Assembly: GCA_963210315.1 (NCBI GenBank) | Contig: OY723238.1 | Coordinates: forward strand, 2,666,001 to 2,730,000 | Length of the DNA stretch: 64,000 nucleotides | Direction: 5' to 3' | Source of the DNA: Rhynchopus euleeides | Lineage: Eukaryota; Euglenozoa; Diplonemea; Diplonemida; Diplonemidae | In this document: positions 44,137 through 53,707 of the stretch, in pieces | Numbering within the stretch: position 1 is the stretch's first letter | Layout: every line of letters starts with the position of its first letter | Position numbers and translations under genes: made by a program | The notes under the pieces: generated by a model | The model's input: only the letters and a program-made list of their open reading frames with translations | What the model was told of the DNA's origin: nothing | Database searches by the model: none

Positions 44137-45273
44137 ATGGAAGTGTCGGTGCGTCATGTGGAGAGCGGGCGGAGCTGTGTCGTCGGTGTTGCGGATGGCG
44201 GGACCGTGCTCAGCCTGAAGGCGGATGCGGTCAAGGAGATGTTCGCGGGTTCCATCAACGCAGACCGGGAGGCTGCAGGGCTGGCGGCACGCATCGAAGG
44301 GTGTGACGAGGACCTGGACGATGCAGAGCGTGTTGCCAACACGGGTCTCGAGGTTGGGGATCGTGTCCAGCTCGTCCGGAAGTGGCCACACGTCAAGGCT
44401 CCAGCTGTCTACGACAGTGCGCATCACGAGAAGGGAGAGATCATCACACTGTCGAGGTGTGGCACCCTGTGTTCAGTGGGGTACAGTAGAGAACACATCA
44501 CTGTGTTTGACACCACGACTGCTGCTGTGGTGGCGGACCTCACACATGGGGACGAGGCCATTTACACCACTGCGTTCTCAGTGTGTGGGACGTGGCTGGC
44601 GACGTGCTCATATGACAGCACCATCTGCGTGTGGCTGACAGCAACGTGGGAACAGGTGTGGTGTCTGGAGGAGCACGACACAGGCGTGTGGAGTGCAGAG
44701 TGGACACACTGTGGACGTCTCGTGTCGGGTGACGGAGATGGGAAGGTGTGTGTGTGGGACTTGGAGGGCACACCAAGTGCCACAGTGCTGGAGGGGCACA
44801 GCAAGCCTGTTTATGGGATTGCAGTGTCAACTACGAGGATCTTCGCCGGGTCATACGACACGACCATCCGTGTGTATGACATCGGCACCCTCACCCACAC
44901 CGACACCCTGTCTGAGCATACGGCTGGTGTGTACGACATCGTCCTGACTCAGGACGAGCAGCACCTGGTGTCGTGCTCTCACGATCAGTCACTGAAGGTG
45001 TGGAGCACAACCACCCTCACCTGTATCCGTTCTGTCGCCCTGTCTGATTTCCCGTATCTGCTCGCCGTATCACAGGCAGGTGATGTTGTGGTAGTGTCCT
45101 TTGCAGGCCACACCAAGTTGTTTCACCTCAGCACCTTGGAGTGCTTCGGACAAGTGGAGTCAGATGGTGAAGGTGTTGCACTCAGCCCCTGTGGGAGGTG
45201 GGTCTTCATACCAAGCAACCCTTCTGTGAATGTGTGTGCTGTGTGTGACGTTCCGGGTGAGGGCAGCACTTAG
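44137..45273 (+). CDS. Ubiquitin-like/WD40 protein, family copy 4
   Basis: A 378-residue intronless gene with the same architecture as copy 1 (ubiquitin-like residues 1-80, seven blades). The first 82 residues are almost identical to copies 1 and 5, including synonymous sites, whereas the first blade has the variable segment DSAHHEKGEII. Other variable clusters are YSREH, GDEAIYT, SYDST, TGVWSAE, SKPVYG, SYDT, TAGVYDI, SHDQ and SFAGHT. Blades 4-6 are shared with the deleted copy at 41076. The ATG follows the conserved flank (GGGGAACT). Confidence 0.83.
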   Translation: MEVSVRHVESGRSCVVGVADGGTVLSLKADAVKEMFAGSINADREAAGLAARIEGCDEDLDDAERVANTGLEVGDRVQLVRKWPHVKAPAVYDSAHHEKGEIITLSRCGTLCSVGYSREHITVFDTTTAAVVADLTHGDEAIYTTAFSVCGTWLATCSYDSTICVWLTATWEQVWCLEEHDTGVWSAEWTHCGRLVSGDGDGKVCVWDLEGTPSATVLEGHSKPVYGIAVSTTRIFAGSYDTTIRVYDIGTLTHTDTLSEHTAGVYDIVLTQDEQHLVSCSHDQSLKVWSTTTLTCIRSVALSDFPYLLAVSQAGDVVVVSFAGHTKLFHLSTLECFGQVESDGEGVALSPCGRWVFIPSNPSVNVCAVCDVPGEGST

Positions 45274-45543
45274 GCAACCTCTTCTGCTTGTGTGCTTGCG
45301 GTGCACTGCCTTGCTCGTTGCCTCCCAGCACAGCACCTCCTGACCCTGCTGGTTGGAGGCAGCGTGCACTGCATCTGAGGTGCGACTGCTCAGGATGATA
45401 CAGTGCTTCCAGACAGCCTCTGCCCCCACCCCCGCCAACCACCTTGCCCCTTGCATTGTGCCGTGTCGCTCTCTCTCCGTGTTTGCTGGTTCCCCTGTTG
45501 TGTGAAGGTCCCCAACCAACACATCACCTTCACCCACCCCAGA

Positions 45544-45684
45544 CCACACCACCCCGGCTGGCACCGGGCGGCTGTCAAGTGACAGCTATCCAGCCTCGGG
45601 AGCTCGTCTAGAGCCTCTGCAGCGCGTCACCCCACCACCTCACCACGCGTCAGGTGCCGCCACCACCCCCTCCCGTGCGGGCCT
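45544..45684 (+). repeat. Duplicate of the coiled-coil gene upstream region
   Basis: It matches 48386-48530 almost base for base (CACCACCCCGGCTGGCACCG, TGTCAAGTGACAGCTATCCA, CAGCGCGTCACCCCACCACC). The duplicated stretch stops at CCCGTGCGGG in both places, where one copy continues into a WD40 fragment and the other toward the coiled-coil start codon. Confidence 0.8.
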
Positions 45685-45819
45685 TGATGTTGTGGCAGTG
45701 TCTTTTCCGTACCACCCCAAGTTGTTTCACCTCAGCACCTTGGAGTGCTTCGGACAAGTGGGGTCAGATGGTTAATGTGTGTGCTGTGTGTGACGTTCCG
45801 GGTGAGGGCAGCACTTAGG
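45685..45819 (+). pseudogene. UBL-WD40 3' gene fragment
   Basis: An isolated piece of blades 6-7: GATGTTGTGGCAGTGTC, a segment encoding SFPYH-KLFHLSTLECFG, then a jump to the last codons (CDVPGEGST) and the family 3' flank. A TAA stop follows SDG. The SFPYH variant matches only the pseudogene at 41076, so both derive from the same allele or converted tract. Confidence 0.8.
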
Positions 45820-46983
45820 CAACCTCTTCTGCTTGTGTGCTTGCGGTGCACTGCCTTGCTCGTTGCCTCCCAGCACAGCACCTCCTGACCCTGCTGGTTG
45901 GAGGCAGCGTGCACTGCATCTGAGGTGCGACTGCTCAGGATGACACAGTGCTTCCAGACAGCCTCTGCCCCACCCTCTCAAGCCCCTGCCTCCTTGCTTT
46001 GGATGTGCGCATATTCACACCCACCTTCATCAGTCAAACCACGTGATGTTTGTTCACCCAGGTTTGGCGCACAAACAACGCCTTATCTTTTTTACTAGTT
46101 ACGAGTGACTAAGCGTAGCGAAGTCGCGAAGTAACGAAGGAGATCGTACGACTGAAGCTTTGTATGGATCACCTTCATGCCACTTCACAGGGGTTTGCAC
46201 AGCCTTTGACACAGGAGTGTGCGCTCAACTAAGAGTAGCCCGGATCTGTCTTTCTTGCAGTTGCTGGGCAGGGTGTTTCTCTTGTTATAGCGAAAGGAGG
46301 ACGACCTTTGCAACCCCTCTTCTTCCGTCGCCCATGTTTCCATGACCGTCACAGAATGGTCAACTGTGATGCAAACGGGCTTCAAATTTCAAAGGCACCT
46401 GTTTCAATTTCATCCTCCGAACATCGGTGAGGTAGGGGTCCCGATGGCAAGATACTTTCCCGTCTGATGGACACAGCGGTGTTGGGTACATGGTGGTACC
46501 GATGCAGCGGTGTTTAGCTTCCTTCGGGGGAGCCTCCATCCTTCAGTTTTCACATGTCTTTCCCTACTTTCAAAAAACAAGGGATCAGATCACGCCCGTG
46601 TGGTGTGACATGGATAACGGCTTGTTTTGCGTTCTCGTACAGCGGTCTCTCGTGGACTTTTGTACGACGCAGAGCCGCTGATCCAACCTTGCCAAGGAAA
46701 GTGTCTCAATGGTTGAGGTGTGCGTGCGCCAGTCGTGTTTTCCCGCTGACCAGTCTCCTGGTCTCGAGCAAAGAAGGCTGTTGGAAGCACAGGTTGCTGC
46801 TCAGGATGACAGTGCTTCCAGACAGCTTCTGCCCCCACCCTCCCAAGCCCCTCCAACCTCGATTCCCCTTGCCCTGTGCCGTGTCACACGAGTTGCTTGG
46901 CGTCACAGCACCATCACCTTTCAGAAGGGCACGTCAGTGCGTGAGGACCGTGGGGTTGTCGTTGAGGGGAAGAGAGGGGAAGG

Positions 46984-48123
46984 ATGGACGTGTCAGTGCG
47001 TCATGTGGAGAGCGGGCGGAGCTGTGTCGTCGGTGTTGCGGATGGCGGGACCGTGCTCAGCCTGAAGGCGGATGCGGTCAAGGAGATGTTCGCGGGTTCC
47101 ATCAACGCAGACCGGGAGGCTGCAGGGCTGGCGGCACGCATCGAAGGGTGTGACGAGGACCTGGACGATGCAGAGCGTGTTGCCAACACGGGTCTCGAGG
47201 TTGGGGATCGTGTACACCTCGTCCGGAGGTGGCCACACGTCAACGCTCCCGCTGTCTACAATAGTGACCATGAGGACCTCCGAGTCGAGTGCATCACACT
47301 GTCGAGGTGTGGCGCCCTGTGTTCTGTGGGGTACAGTATAGGGCGCATCACTGTGTTTGATACCACGACTGCTGGTGTGGTGGCGCACCTCACACATGGA
47401 AATGGATTCATTGGTCACACAGTATTCTCGGTCTGTGGGAGGTGGCTGGCAACGTGCTCATATGACAGCACCATCTGCGTGTGGCTGACAGCAACGTGGG
47501 AACAGGTGTGGTGTCTGGAGGAGCACGACACGGGCGTGTGGAGTGCAGAGTGGACACACTGTGGACGTCTCGTGTCGGGTGACGGAGATGGGAAGGTGCG
47601 TGTGTGGGACTTGGAGGGCACACCAAGTGCCACAGTGCTGGAGGGGCACAGCGGTTCTGTTTATGGGATCGCAGTGTCAACTACGAGGATCTTCACCGGG
47701 TCAGCTGACAAGACCATCCGTGTGTATGACATCAGCACCCTCACCCACACCGACACCCTGTCTGAGCACAGAGCCTCTGTGTACCACATCGCCCTGACGA
47801 ATGACGAGCAGCACCTGGTGTTGTGCTCTGAATACCACTCTCTGAAGGTGTGGTGCACAACCGCACTCACCTGCATCCGTGATGTGGTCCTGCCTGAGGC
47901 TCCGTCCCTGCTCGCCGTATCACAGCCAGGTGATGTTGTGGCAGTGTCCTTTTCTGATCACACCAAGTTGTTCAGCCTCAGCACCTTGGAGTGCTTGGGA
48001 CAAGTGGAGTCAGATGGTGAAGGTGTTGCACTCAGCCCGTGTGGGAGGTGGGTCTTCACATCAAACAACTTGGTTGTGAATGTGTGTGCTGTGTGTGATG
48101 TTCCCGGTGAGGGCAGCACTTAG
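46984..48123 (+). CDS. Ubiquitin-like/WD40 protein, family copy 5
   Basis: A 379-residue intronless gene starting MDVSV rather than MEVSV. The ubiquitin-like segment is otherwise like copies 1 and 4 except DRVHLV. Variable blade segments are NSDHEDLRVEC, YSIGR, GNGFIGH, SYDST, SGSVYG, SADK, RASVYHI, SEYHS, LPEAPS, SDHTK and TSNNLVVNV. The last blade is shared with pseudogene 41076. All seven blades are intact. It lies directly upstream (475 bp) of the coiled-coil gene on the same strand. Confidence 0.83.
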   Translation: MDVSVRHVESGRSCVVGVADGGTVLSLKADAVKEMFAGSINADREAAGLAARIEGCDEDLDDAERVANTGLEVGDRVHLVRRWPHVNAPAVYNSDHEDLRVECITLSRCGALCSVGYSIGRITVFDTTTAGVVAHLTHGNGFIGHTVFSVCGRWLATCSYDSTICVWLTATWEQVWCLEEHDTGVWSAEWTHCGRLVSGDGDGKVRVWDLEGTPSATVLEGHSGSVYGIAVSTTRIFTGSADKTIRVYDISTLTHTDTLSEHRASVYHIALTNDEQHLVLCSEYHSLKVWCTTALTCIRDVVLPEAPSLLAVSQPGDVVAVSFSDHTKLFSLSTLECLGQVESDGEGVALSPCGRWVFTSNNLVVNVCAVCDVPGEGST

Positions 48124-48597
48124 GCAACTTCTTCTGCTTGTGTGCTTGCGGTGCACTGCCTTGCTCGTTGCCTCCCAGCACAGCACCTCCTGACCCTGCT
48201 GGTTGGAGGCAGCGTGCACTGCATCTGAGGTGCGACTGCTCAGGATGACACAGTGCTTCCAGACAGCCTCTGCCCCCACCCCCGCCAACCACCTTGCCCC
48301 TTGCACTGTGCCGTGTCGCTCTCTGTTTGCTGGCTCCCCTGTTGTGTGAAGGTACCCAACCAACACATCACCTTCACCCACCCCTGACCACACCACCCCG
48401 GCTGGCACCGGGCGGCTGTCAAGTGACAGCTATCCAGCCTCGGGAGCTCGTCTAGAGCCTCTGCAGCGCGTCACCCCACCACCTCACCACCGCGTCAGGT
48501 GCCGCCACCACCCCGTCCCGTGCGGGCAGGCTGAGGCTCCCCCCCCCCCCCGTCCTTCTTCTGCTGCTGCTCCCCGTTCCGCCGCCCGCAGCACTGC
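48124..48597. other. Spacer: UBL-WD40 3' flank and coiled-coil gene 5' region
   Basis: The family 3' flank runs to about 48280. 48386-48530 is the segment duplicated at 45544-45684. The stretch before 48598 is a long C/T tract ending CCGCCCGCAG, 6 nt upstream of the ATG, as expected for a 3' splice acceptor (cis or trans). Confidence 0.65.
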
Positions 48598-50572
48598 ATG
48601 GGGCGAGAGTCTGTGAGCCCGAGTTCGATCAGGCGTGATGGGTCGACACGCCGCAGCATCATCTTCGAGCCGACCAGCGATGACGAGGACACGGCGGTGA
48701 CGATCAACAAGATTGCGACGTATCTGCAGGAGGTGGAGGCGCGGCAGGCACAGCTGGCGTCACAGGGGGAGGGCCACCAGCATGTGACGACACACACTCA
48801 CGTCACGAGCACCGTGGTGGAGGCCTCGGTGGGGCGGGACGACTTGCAGCGGCAGGTGGTGGACCTGCGGCAGGCCTTGCGTGGGAAGGATGCGGAGATT
48901 GCGCAGATGCGCAGCACGCTCGACTCCGAGCGTGAGGCGGCACGCCGCACAGCAGCCCTGCGGCAGGCAGAGCTGGACCACCTGCGGGAGGAGCTCAACG
49001 TCGCGGAGAGCAAGCTGGTGTCCACGCATATCAACTCCACGCCGCCGGGGTCTGTGCCCAAGCCGGAGCACGATAGGCTGCAGGCGGAGTACAACAACCT
49101 GCTGCACTCCTCCCTCGCGCTGCAGCGTGAGGCAGCACAGCTGCGCACAGACCTGCTGGAGCAGCAGAGCCGCGAGGGGCGCGACGAGCGCACGCGCCAC
49201 CGTGAGGAGCGGTGGGACGCTGCGAAGGCGCACCGCATTGAGGTGGAGACACTGCAGCAGCGCATCGACAACCAAAAGGACGAGCACCAGTCGCAGGTGG
49301 CGAAGCTGCACAAGGCTGCAGAGGAGGACAGGCAGGAGCTGCTGCGGCGGCTGTCGGGGTCTGTGCCCAGCGAGGACCACCGTGCGGTGAAGGACCGCCT
49401 GGCGCACCGCGAGTCGGAACTGCGGAAGCTGAAGCGGAAGTATGAGGACCTTGTTGAGGATACGAAGGGTCTTGTCTCTGCCGACGTGCTGGCTGCCGCA
49501 GAGGACGAGTTGTCGCACCGTTGCCGCGACCTGCACCATGTGGGCGAGCAGTGCCATGCCCTGGAGGCGAAGTGCGCGAAGCAGGCTGACGAGTTGTCGC
49601 GGCTGCGCCTGTCGCAGAGTGAACTGCAGGGGCACGTGACGCGACTGCAGTCGCTGCACGCACAGCTCGACTCGGAGCACTCGGCGCTGCTGCAGCGGAC
49701 GCACTCCGACAGGCAGGACTTGGAGTCGCTGCGTGACAAGCATGAGCTGCTCACGCACTACCACCAAGAGAAGGAAAGGGGTATGGCAGAGCGACACACG
49801 GCAGGGTTGGAGTGGGGGGGGCCGCACCGTTGTGAACACCGCCACCACCCCACACCCTCACAGCGATTGAGCAGCTGCAGCGGGACTGCGAGTCGGCTTC
49901 GCGCAGCGAGGGCGAGCGTGCCGCAGCAGTGGAGACCATGCGGCGCGACAAGACACAACTGGAGGAGCGTCTGGAGGACGTGAAGGGGGCTGCTGGGGAG
50001 CTGCGCACAAAGGTGGAGGAGGAGCGCCGCGCCACGGAGGCGGTGCGGCAGCGCGTGTCAGTGCTGGAGACGGAGCTGGACACGCAGACGTCGAAGATGG
50101 TGTCGATGCAGAAGGAGCGCCGTGCCGAGCAGGATGCTGCCGCACATCAGCTGCATGGCAGCCAGGAGCAGGCACACCTGCTGACGGTGGAGCTGGACAA
50201 GGCCACCTCTGAGCTCAGCCGCACACGGCAGGACCTGAAGGATGTGCTGGTTGAGCGTGAGCGTCTCTCTGCCACTGTGGGCGACACAGAGCACAGGCTG
50301 CAGCAGCTCCGCGACCAGCACGACGCAGCGGCACGGCGTGTTTCACAGGCAGAGGACCACTCTGCTCAGCTGCAGTCGAAGCTCAAGTCCTGCAACGACA
50401 CCCTTAAGCAGGCGCAGGAACGAATCAAGTCGTACGAGGTATGCAATCCTGCTGTTGGGTGGAGTGAAGTGGAGTGGCGCGTACCCCATCACCCAACCGC
50501 CCGACACAGAAACATTTCGAGGAGTATGTGCGTCCCGCGGTGGCGCATGCGAAGCAAATAGGCCTCATGTAG
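48598..50572 (+). CDS. Coiled-coil protein, three exons
   Basis: Exons are 48598-49780, 49864-50438 and 50510-50572 (606 residues). Intron 1 (83 bp, GTATGG...TCACAG) is phase 1 and rejoins as EKER-A-IEQLQRDCESA. Intron 2 (71 bp, GTATGC...ACACAG) is phase 0 and leads to KHFEEYVRPAVAHAKQIGLM. Both joins restore the heptad-rich frame, and without splicing the frames break. After a basic, Ser-rich 50-residue head, almost the whole protein is predicted coiled coil (long Glu/Arg/Gln/Leu runs). A GSVP-x-x-H motif recurs near residues 150 and 265. It is probably a cytoskeletal or scaffold protein, with no specific family recognised. The ATG lies 6 nt after a pyrimidine-AG tract. Confidence 0.85.
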
Positions 50573-50875
50573 AAACCCGCACGGGCCAAGTCCCCCTCGC
50601 CCCCCAGGCACACCCTGCCCATGCAGTGCTTAGCGCGTGTTAGATGCGGAGCGAATGGGTCTGTGCCGTGTACTGTATCTGCGAGTTTGCTCTCCCCGCT
50701 TCCCCCCTCGTCACCCACGGCACGTTGTCACTTTCCTGCCCAGACAAAGGGTTGCATGTCGGTTTTGCGGTTGGGGGTGGGGGCAGGGGGTCTGCTGCGC
50801 CACCACGCGGCAGTTGAGACAGGAATCACCCGCACCGCCACTACTGCCAGACTCTTCAGTTTCTGTTTTGGAACC
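50573..50875. other. Short intergenic region
   Basis: I see no gene. CTCTTCAG at 50852-50859, 16 nt before the next ATG, is a possible splice-acceptor sequence. Confidence 0.6.
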
Positions 50876-52321
50876 ATGCGGGCGGCGGCGTTTGTCGGGT
50901 TGGCCGTGCTGTGGTGCGGGGTGTCGGCACACGGCGGTGATGATGTCGAATTCAGCGGGCGCCGGTGGGGTGGGATAGACCACAACGGCGCGCCGTCCAC
51001 CCACCCCGGGTACCACGGGCACCGGCATAAGTGGGGCAAGGGGAAGGGCCATGGTAAGGGCCACGGAAAAGGTAAGGGTAAGGGTAAGGGTAAGGACCGG
51101 ACGCCCACCCCCGAGACCCCTGTCCCGACGACGGCAGCGCCCGCAACGCCGGCCCCTACCACCATGGCGCCCCCGACGCCGGCCCCGACCACCCTGGCAC
51201 CCAAGACGCTTGTGCCGACACAGGTGCCGGAGACAGCAGCACCGGCGACGGATGCCCCTTCGTGGGAGTGCCTGGCGTGGAGGCAGACGGGGGGGTGCTC
51301 TGGGACAGGGCCCCGTGAGCCGTCGAACGACAAGAACTGCTCGGCGGCGATCAGTAGTGGCGCGTCGGGCTTCTGCGAGTGCAGCGGGGACAACCTGACC
51401 TTCAACTGCGGGCAGGTGGAGGAGGACTTCAACTGCACACACGTGTGTGAGAACCCGCAGAACTTCCCCCCCGCACCACCGCCGCCGGCACCGCCGGTCC
51501 TGCCCCCTGTCCCGCCGAGCGAGCCGCTGGAGATGGCGGACTACATGAACTCGTGCGGGTACGACAACAAGGTTGCGGCTCTCACGTTCGACGACGGCCC
51601 GAAGGTGGAGACGATCGACCTTGTTCTGGACGCACTGAAGGAGCGGAGCGTGAAGGCGACCTTCTTCATCACCCCTGGGATCCACCTGGGTGACCCGGAG
51701 CACGACCCTGTGATGTGCGAATACACGAAGACCATCATGCGTGCAGGGCACAAGGTGGAGTCGCACACCTGGACACACACCGTGTTCACGCAGCTGACTG
51801 TGGAGGAGATGAAGGAGGAGCTGGACCTCGTGGAGAACTGGTACTACACATGCATCCAGGACGAGTTCGACGTGACTCTGGACGAGCACAAGCTGAAGTT
51901 CTTCCGCCCGCCGGGTGGGGCGATTAACCTGCCGATCCTGAACTACGTGAACTACTTCCGCTACACCGCCGCAAACTGGAACGTGGACACGAACGACTGG
52001 CAGGGTGGCACGACGGACGAGGTGTACGGCCGGTTCCTGGACCAGCAGTCGCGCGTGGCGCCTGGCGCGTCGTCGATTGTGCTGATGCACGACTGGGCGT
52101 ACCCCACAGACTCTGCAGAGGTGGAGGTGAACCTGGTCCACAGGATCATCGACTACTTCGTGGAGCGCGACTACACGTTTGTCACGATGCCGGAGTGCCA
52201 CGCCGGCTGCTACAACGCGTCGAACCCTGCCATCGGCAACGGGTGCCGCATCTTCCCTGCCCCGCCTACGCCGACGCCGCCGACTACGGAGGCAACGGCG
52301 ACTTTGGCATCGCCGCAGTAG
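50876..52321 (+). CDS. Secreted polysaccharide deacetylase (NodB/CE4)
   Basis: A 481-residue intronless gene. Signal peptide 1-21 (FVGLAVLWCGVSA), then a His/Gly/Lys segment (HGKGHGKGKGKGKGKD), a Thr/Pro/Ala linker, and a Cys-rich module (WRQTGGCSGTGPREPSND...GFCEC...CTHVCEN). The NodB domain runs from about residue 230: motif 1 TFDDGP (237-242, catalytic base and metal Asp), motif 2 SHTWTH (metal His297 and His301), motif 3 RPPGG, motif 4 WNVDTNDW and motif 5 LMHD. All the catalytic motifs of carbohydrate esterase family 4 are present, so it should remove acetyl groups from chitin-like polymers outside the cell or in the wall. The ATG at 50876 was chosen because it begins the signal peptide. 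Confidence 0.9.
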   Translation: MRAAAFVGLAVLWCGVSAHGGDDVEFSGRRWGGIDHNGAPSTHPGYHGHRHKWGKGKGHGKGHGKGKGKGKGKDRTPTPETPVPTTAAPATPAPTTMAPPTPAPTTLAPKTLVPTQVPETAAPATDAPSWECLAWRQTGGCSGTGPREPSNDKNCSAAISSGASGFCECSGDNLTFNCGQVEEDFNCTHVCENPQNFPPAPPPPAPPVLPPVPPSEPLEMADYMNSCGYDNKVAALTFDDGPKVETIDLVLDALKERSVKATFFITPGIHLGDPEHDPVMCEYTKTIMRAGHKVESHTWTHTVFTQLTVEEMKEELDLVENWYYTCIQDEFDVTLDEHKLKFFRPPGGAINLPILNYVNYFRYTAANWNVDTNDWQGGTTDEVYGRFLDQQSRVAPGASSIVLMHDWAYPTDSAEVEVNLVHRIIDYFVERDYTFVTMPECHAGCYNASNPAIGNGCRIFPAPPTPTPPTTEATATLASPQ

Positions 52322-53707
52322 CCTATGAGGCATATGAGGTTAGGGGAGTGATTATTGATGTGAGAGAGACTCATGTCTCTGCTGTGTGTCTGCGCGTGGA
52401 GTGGCTGTTATTGTTTGTCTTTGCTCCCCGCCCCGTTCTTCTTTCCCCCCCTTTTCTCAACACCTCTCTGGACAGGAACCACCACGGCACTGCCCGTGAA
52501 CAGCTGCCACCGCCGCTTCAGACTCTTTCTTGACACACCCATCATCGAACACCCGACGCTGACTATGCTACGCTGCAGAGGCCAGTTGTTGAGGCCAGTG
52601 GACAGGGTATACTACGGCCTGCCTGCCGCGTTGCTTCGCCTTCCTGGCGGAACAACACACAAACCAGCAGCATGGCCTAGGGGAAGGTCTGACGCCATAT
52701 GGCGTCTACCCACACCACCTTGTCCTATCAGCAGCAGACCCTCTGCGTTCAAAACACCGGCAACCCCTTTGGCTTGCCCCAGTTTGAAAATTCGCTGCGT
52801 TCGATACTTGTGCACCGTCTGAGTAACAAAGGTGGTAGTGGCCCTGTGTATTACCCCGTTTGTTTGTTTTTTTTGACTTGATTTTTCCAAGCAAAAGCCG
52901 CCATCAGTGCCCACCCCGAGGGCGCACAACAAACCCAAAACCCAACGAGCACGAGCGAAAGAACCACCCCCACTCTTTTTACCCCTCTTTTGCTGCCGTG
53001 GCTTCCCCCCCGCCAGAACAGCTTTGATATGCTTTGATATCAACGCCTCCTCTGGCGCAGTTGTGGACGCCAGCTGACCAACACCACCGACACTATGAGA
53101 GCTGTTTGAAGGGCCGCCTTCAAAACACTATGGCTCCCGAGGCCATGCGCTCTATGATCCATCGTGGCTCTGCCCCCCTTTCCTTTCTCCCCCGTTTGTT
53201 TTCCCGCGACTCGACTGTAGAGGTCGAGTGCAATGTGGTGTGCAGTGTGCAACGTGCTGTGCGCGTCCCTTTCTCATGACTGCACCGCACAACACATGAG
53301 CTGTATTGACCGTGAGGTGCACACGCATGCAACACGATGCACACCCACACACACCGCACCAGTCAGCCTCTACGCCACAGTGCGACCGACTCACTTTGCA
53401 ACCCTTTCGTGATCATGTCTCTGGCTTTGCGGAGGGGTGTTCCCTCGTGCACCGACGGTGCCAACATGAGGGCAACGGCTGCTACACCTGTCTGTTGTGG
53501 CATGCCACCCACGACGAGTGCCACATCCCACCCTCAAGAACTAAAGCTCTGAAGGCATCGAACCCAAATGAAACTGAGAAACTGAGCATCCTCCAAGCCG
53601 CCCCCCCAGCCCCCAGCCCTTGCTTGCAGAATCGGAGCGCCCGCACCGTGCCTTGGGCTCCACCACACACCACTGCAGGGAGTGCCTTTTGTGCCTCTTT
53701 GTGCGGC
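52322..53707. other. Intergenic before the zinc-binding protein gene
   Basis: No convincing gene. An open frame upstream of 53708 is in the same frame as exon 1 but has mostly low-complexity, Cys/His-biased sequence without domain signs, so I start the gene at 53708. An earlier start cannot be excluded. Confidence 0.55.

Larger units (their letters stand above)
45274..46983. other. Spacer with duplicated segments
   Basis: Two copies of the family 3' flank (45274-45430 and 45819-45985) surround a gene fragment (45685-45819). 45544-45684 duplicates 48386-48530, the sequence upstream of the coiled-coil gene. 46787-46850 is a further partial 3' flank. 45986-46780 is not recognised. Confidence 0.65.

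Noticed and set aside
51060..51095. Telomere-like GGTAAGGGTAAGGG tract
   Set aside because: It is inside the deacetylase coding sequence and encodes GKGKGKGK. Too short for a telomeric repeat.
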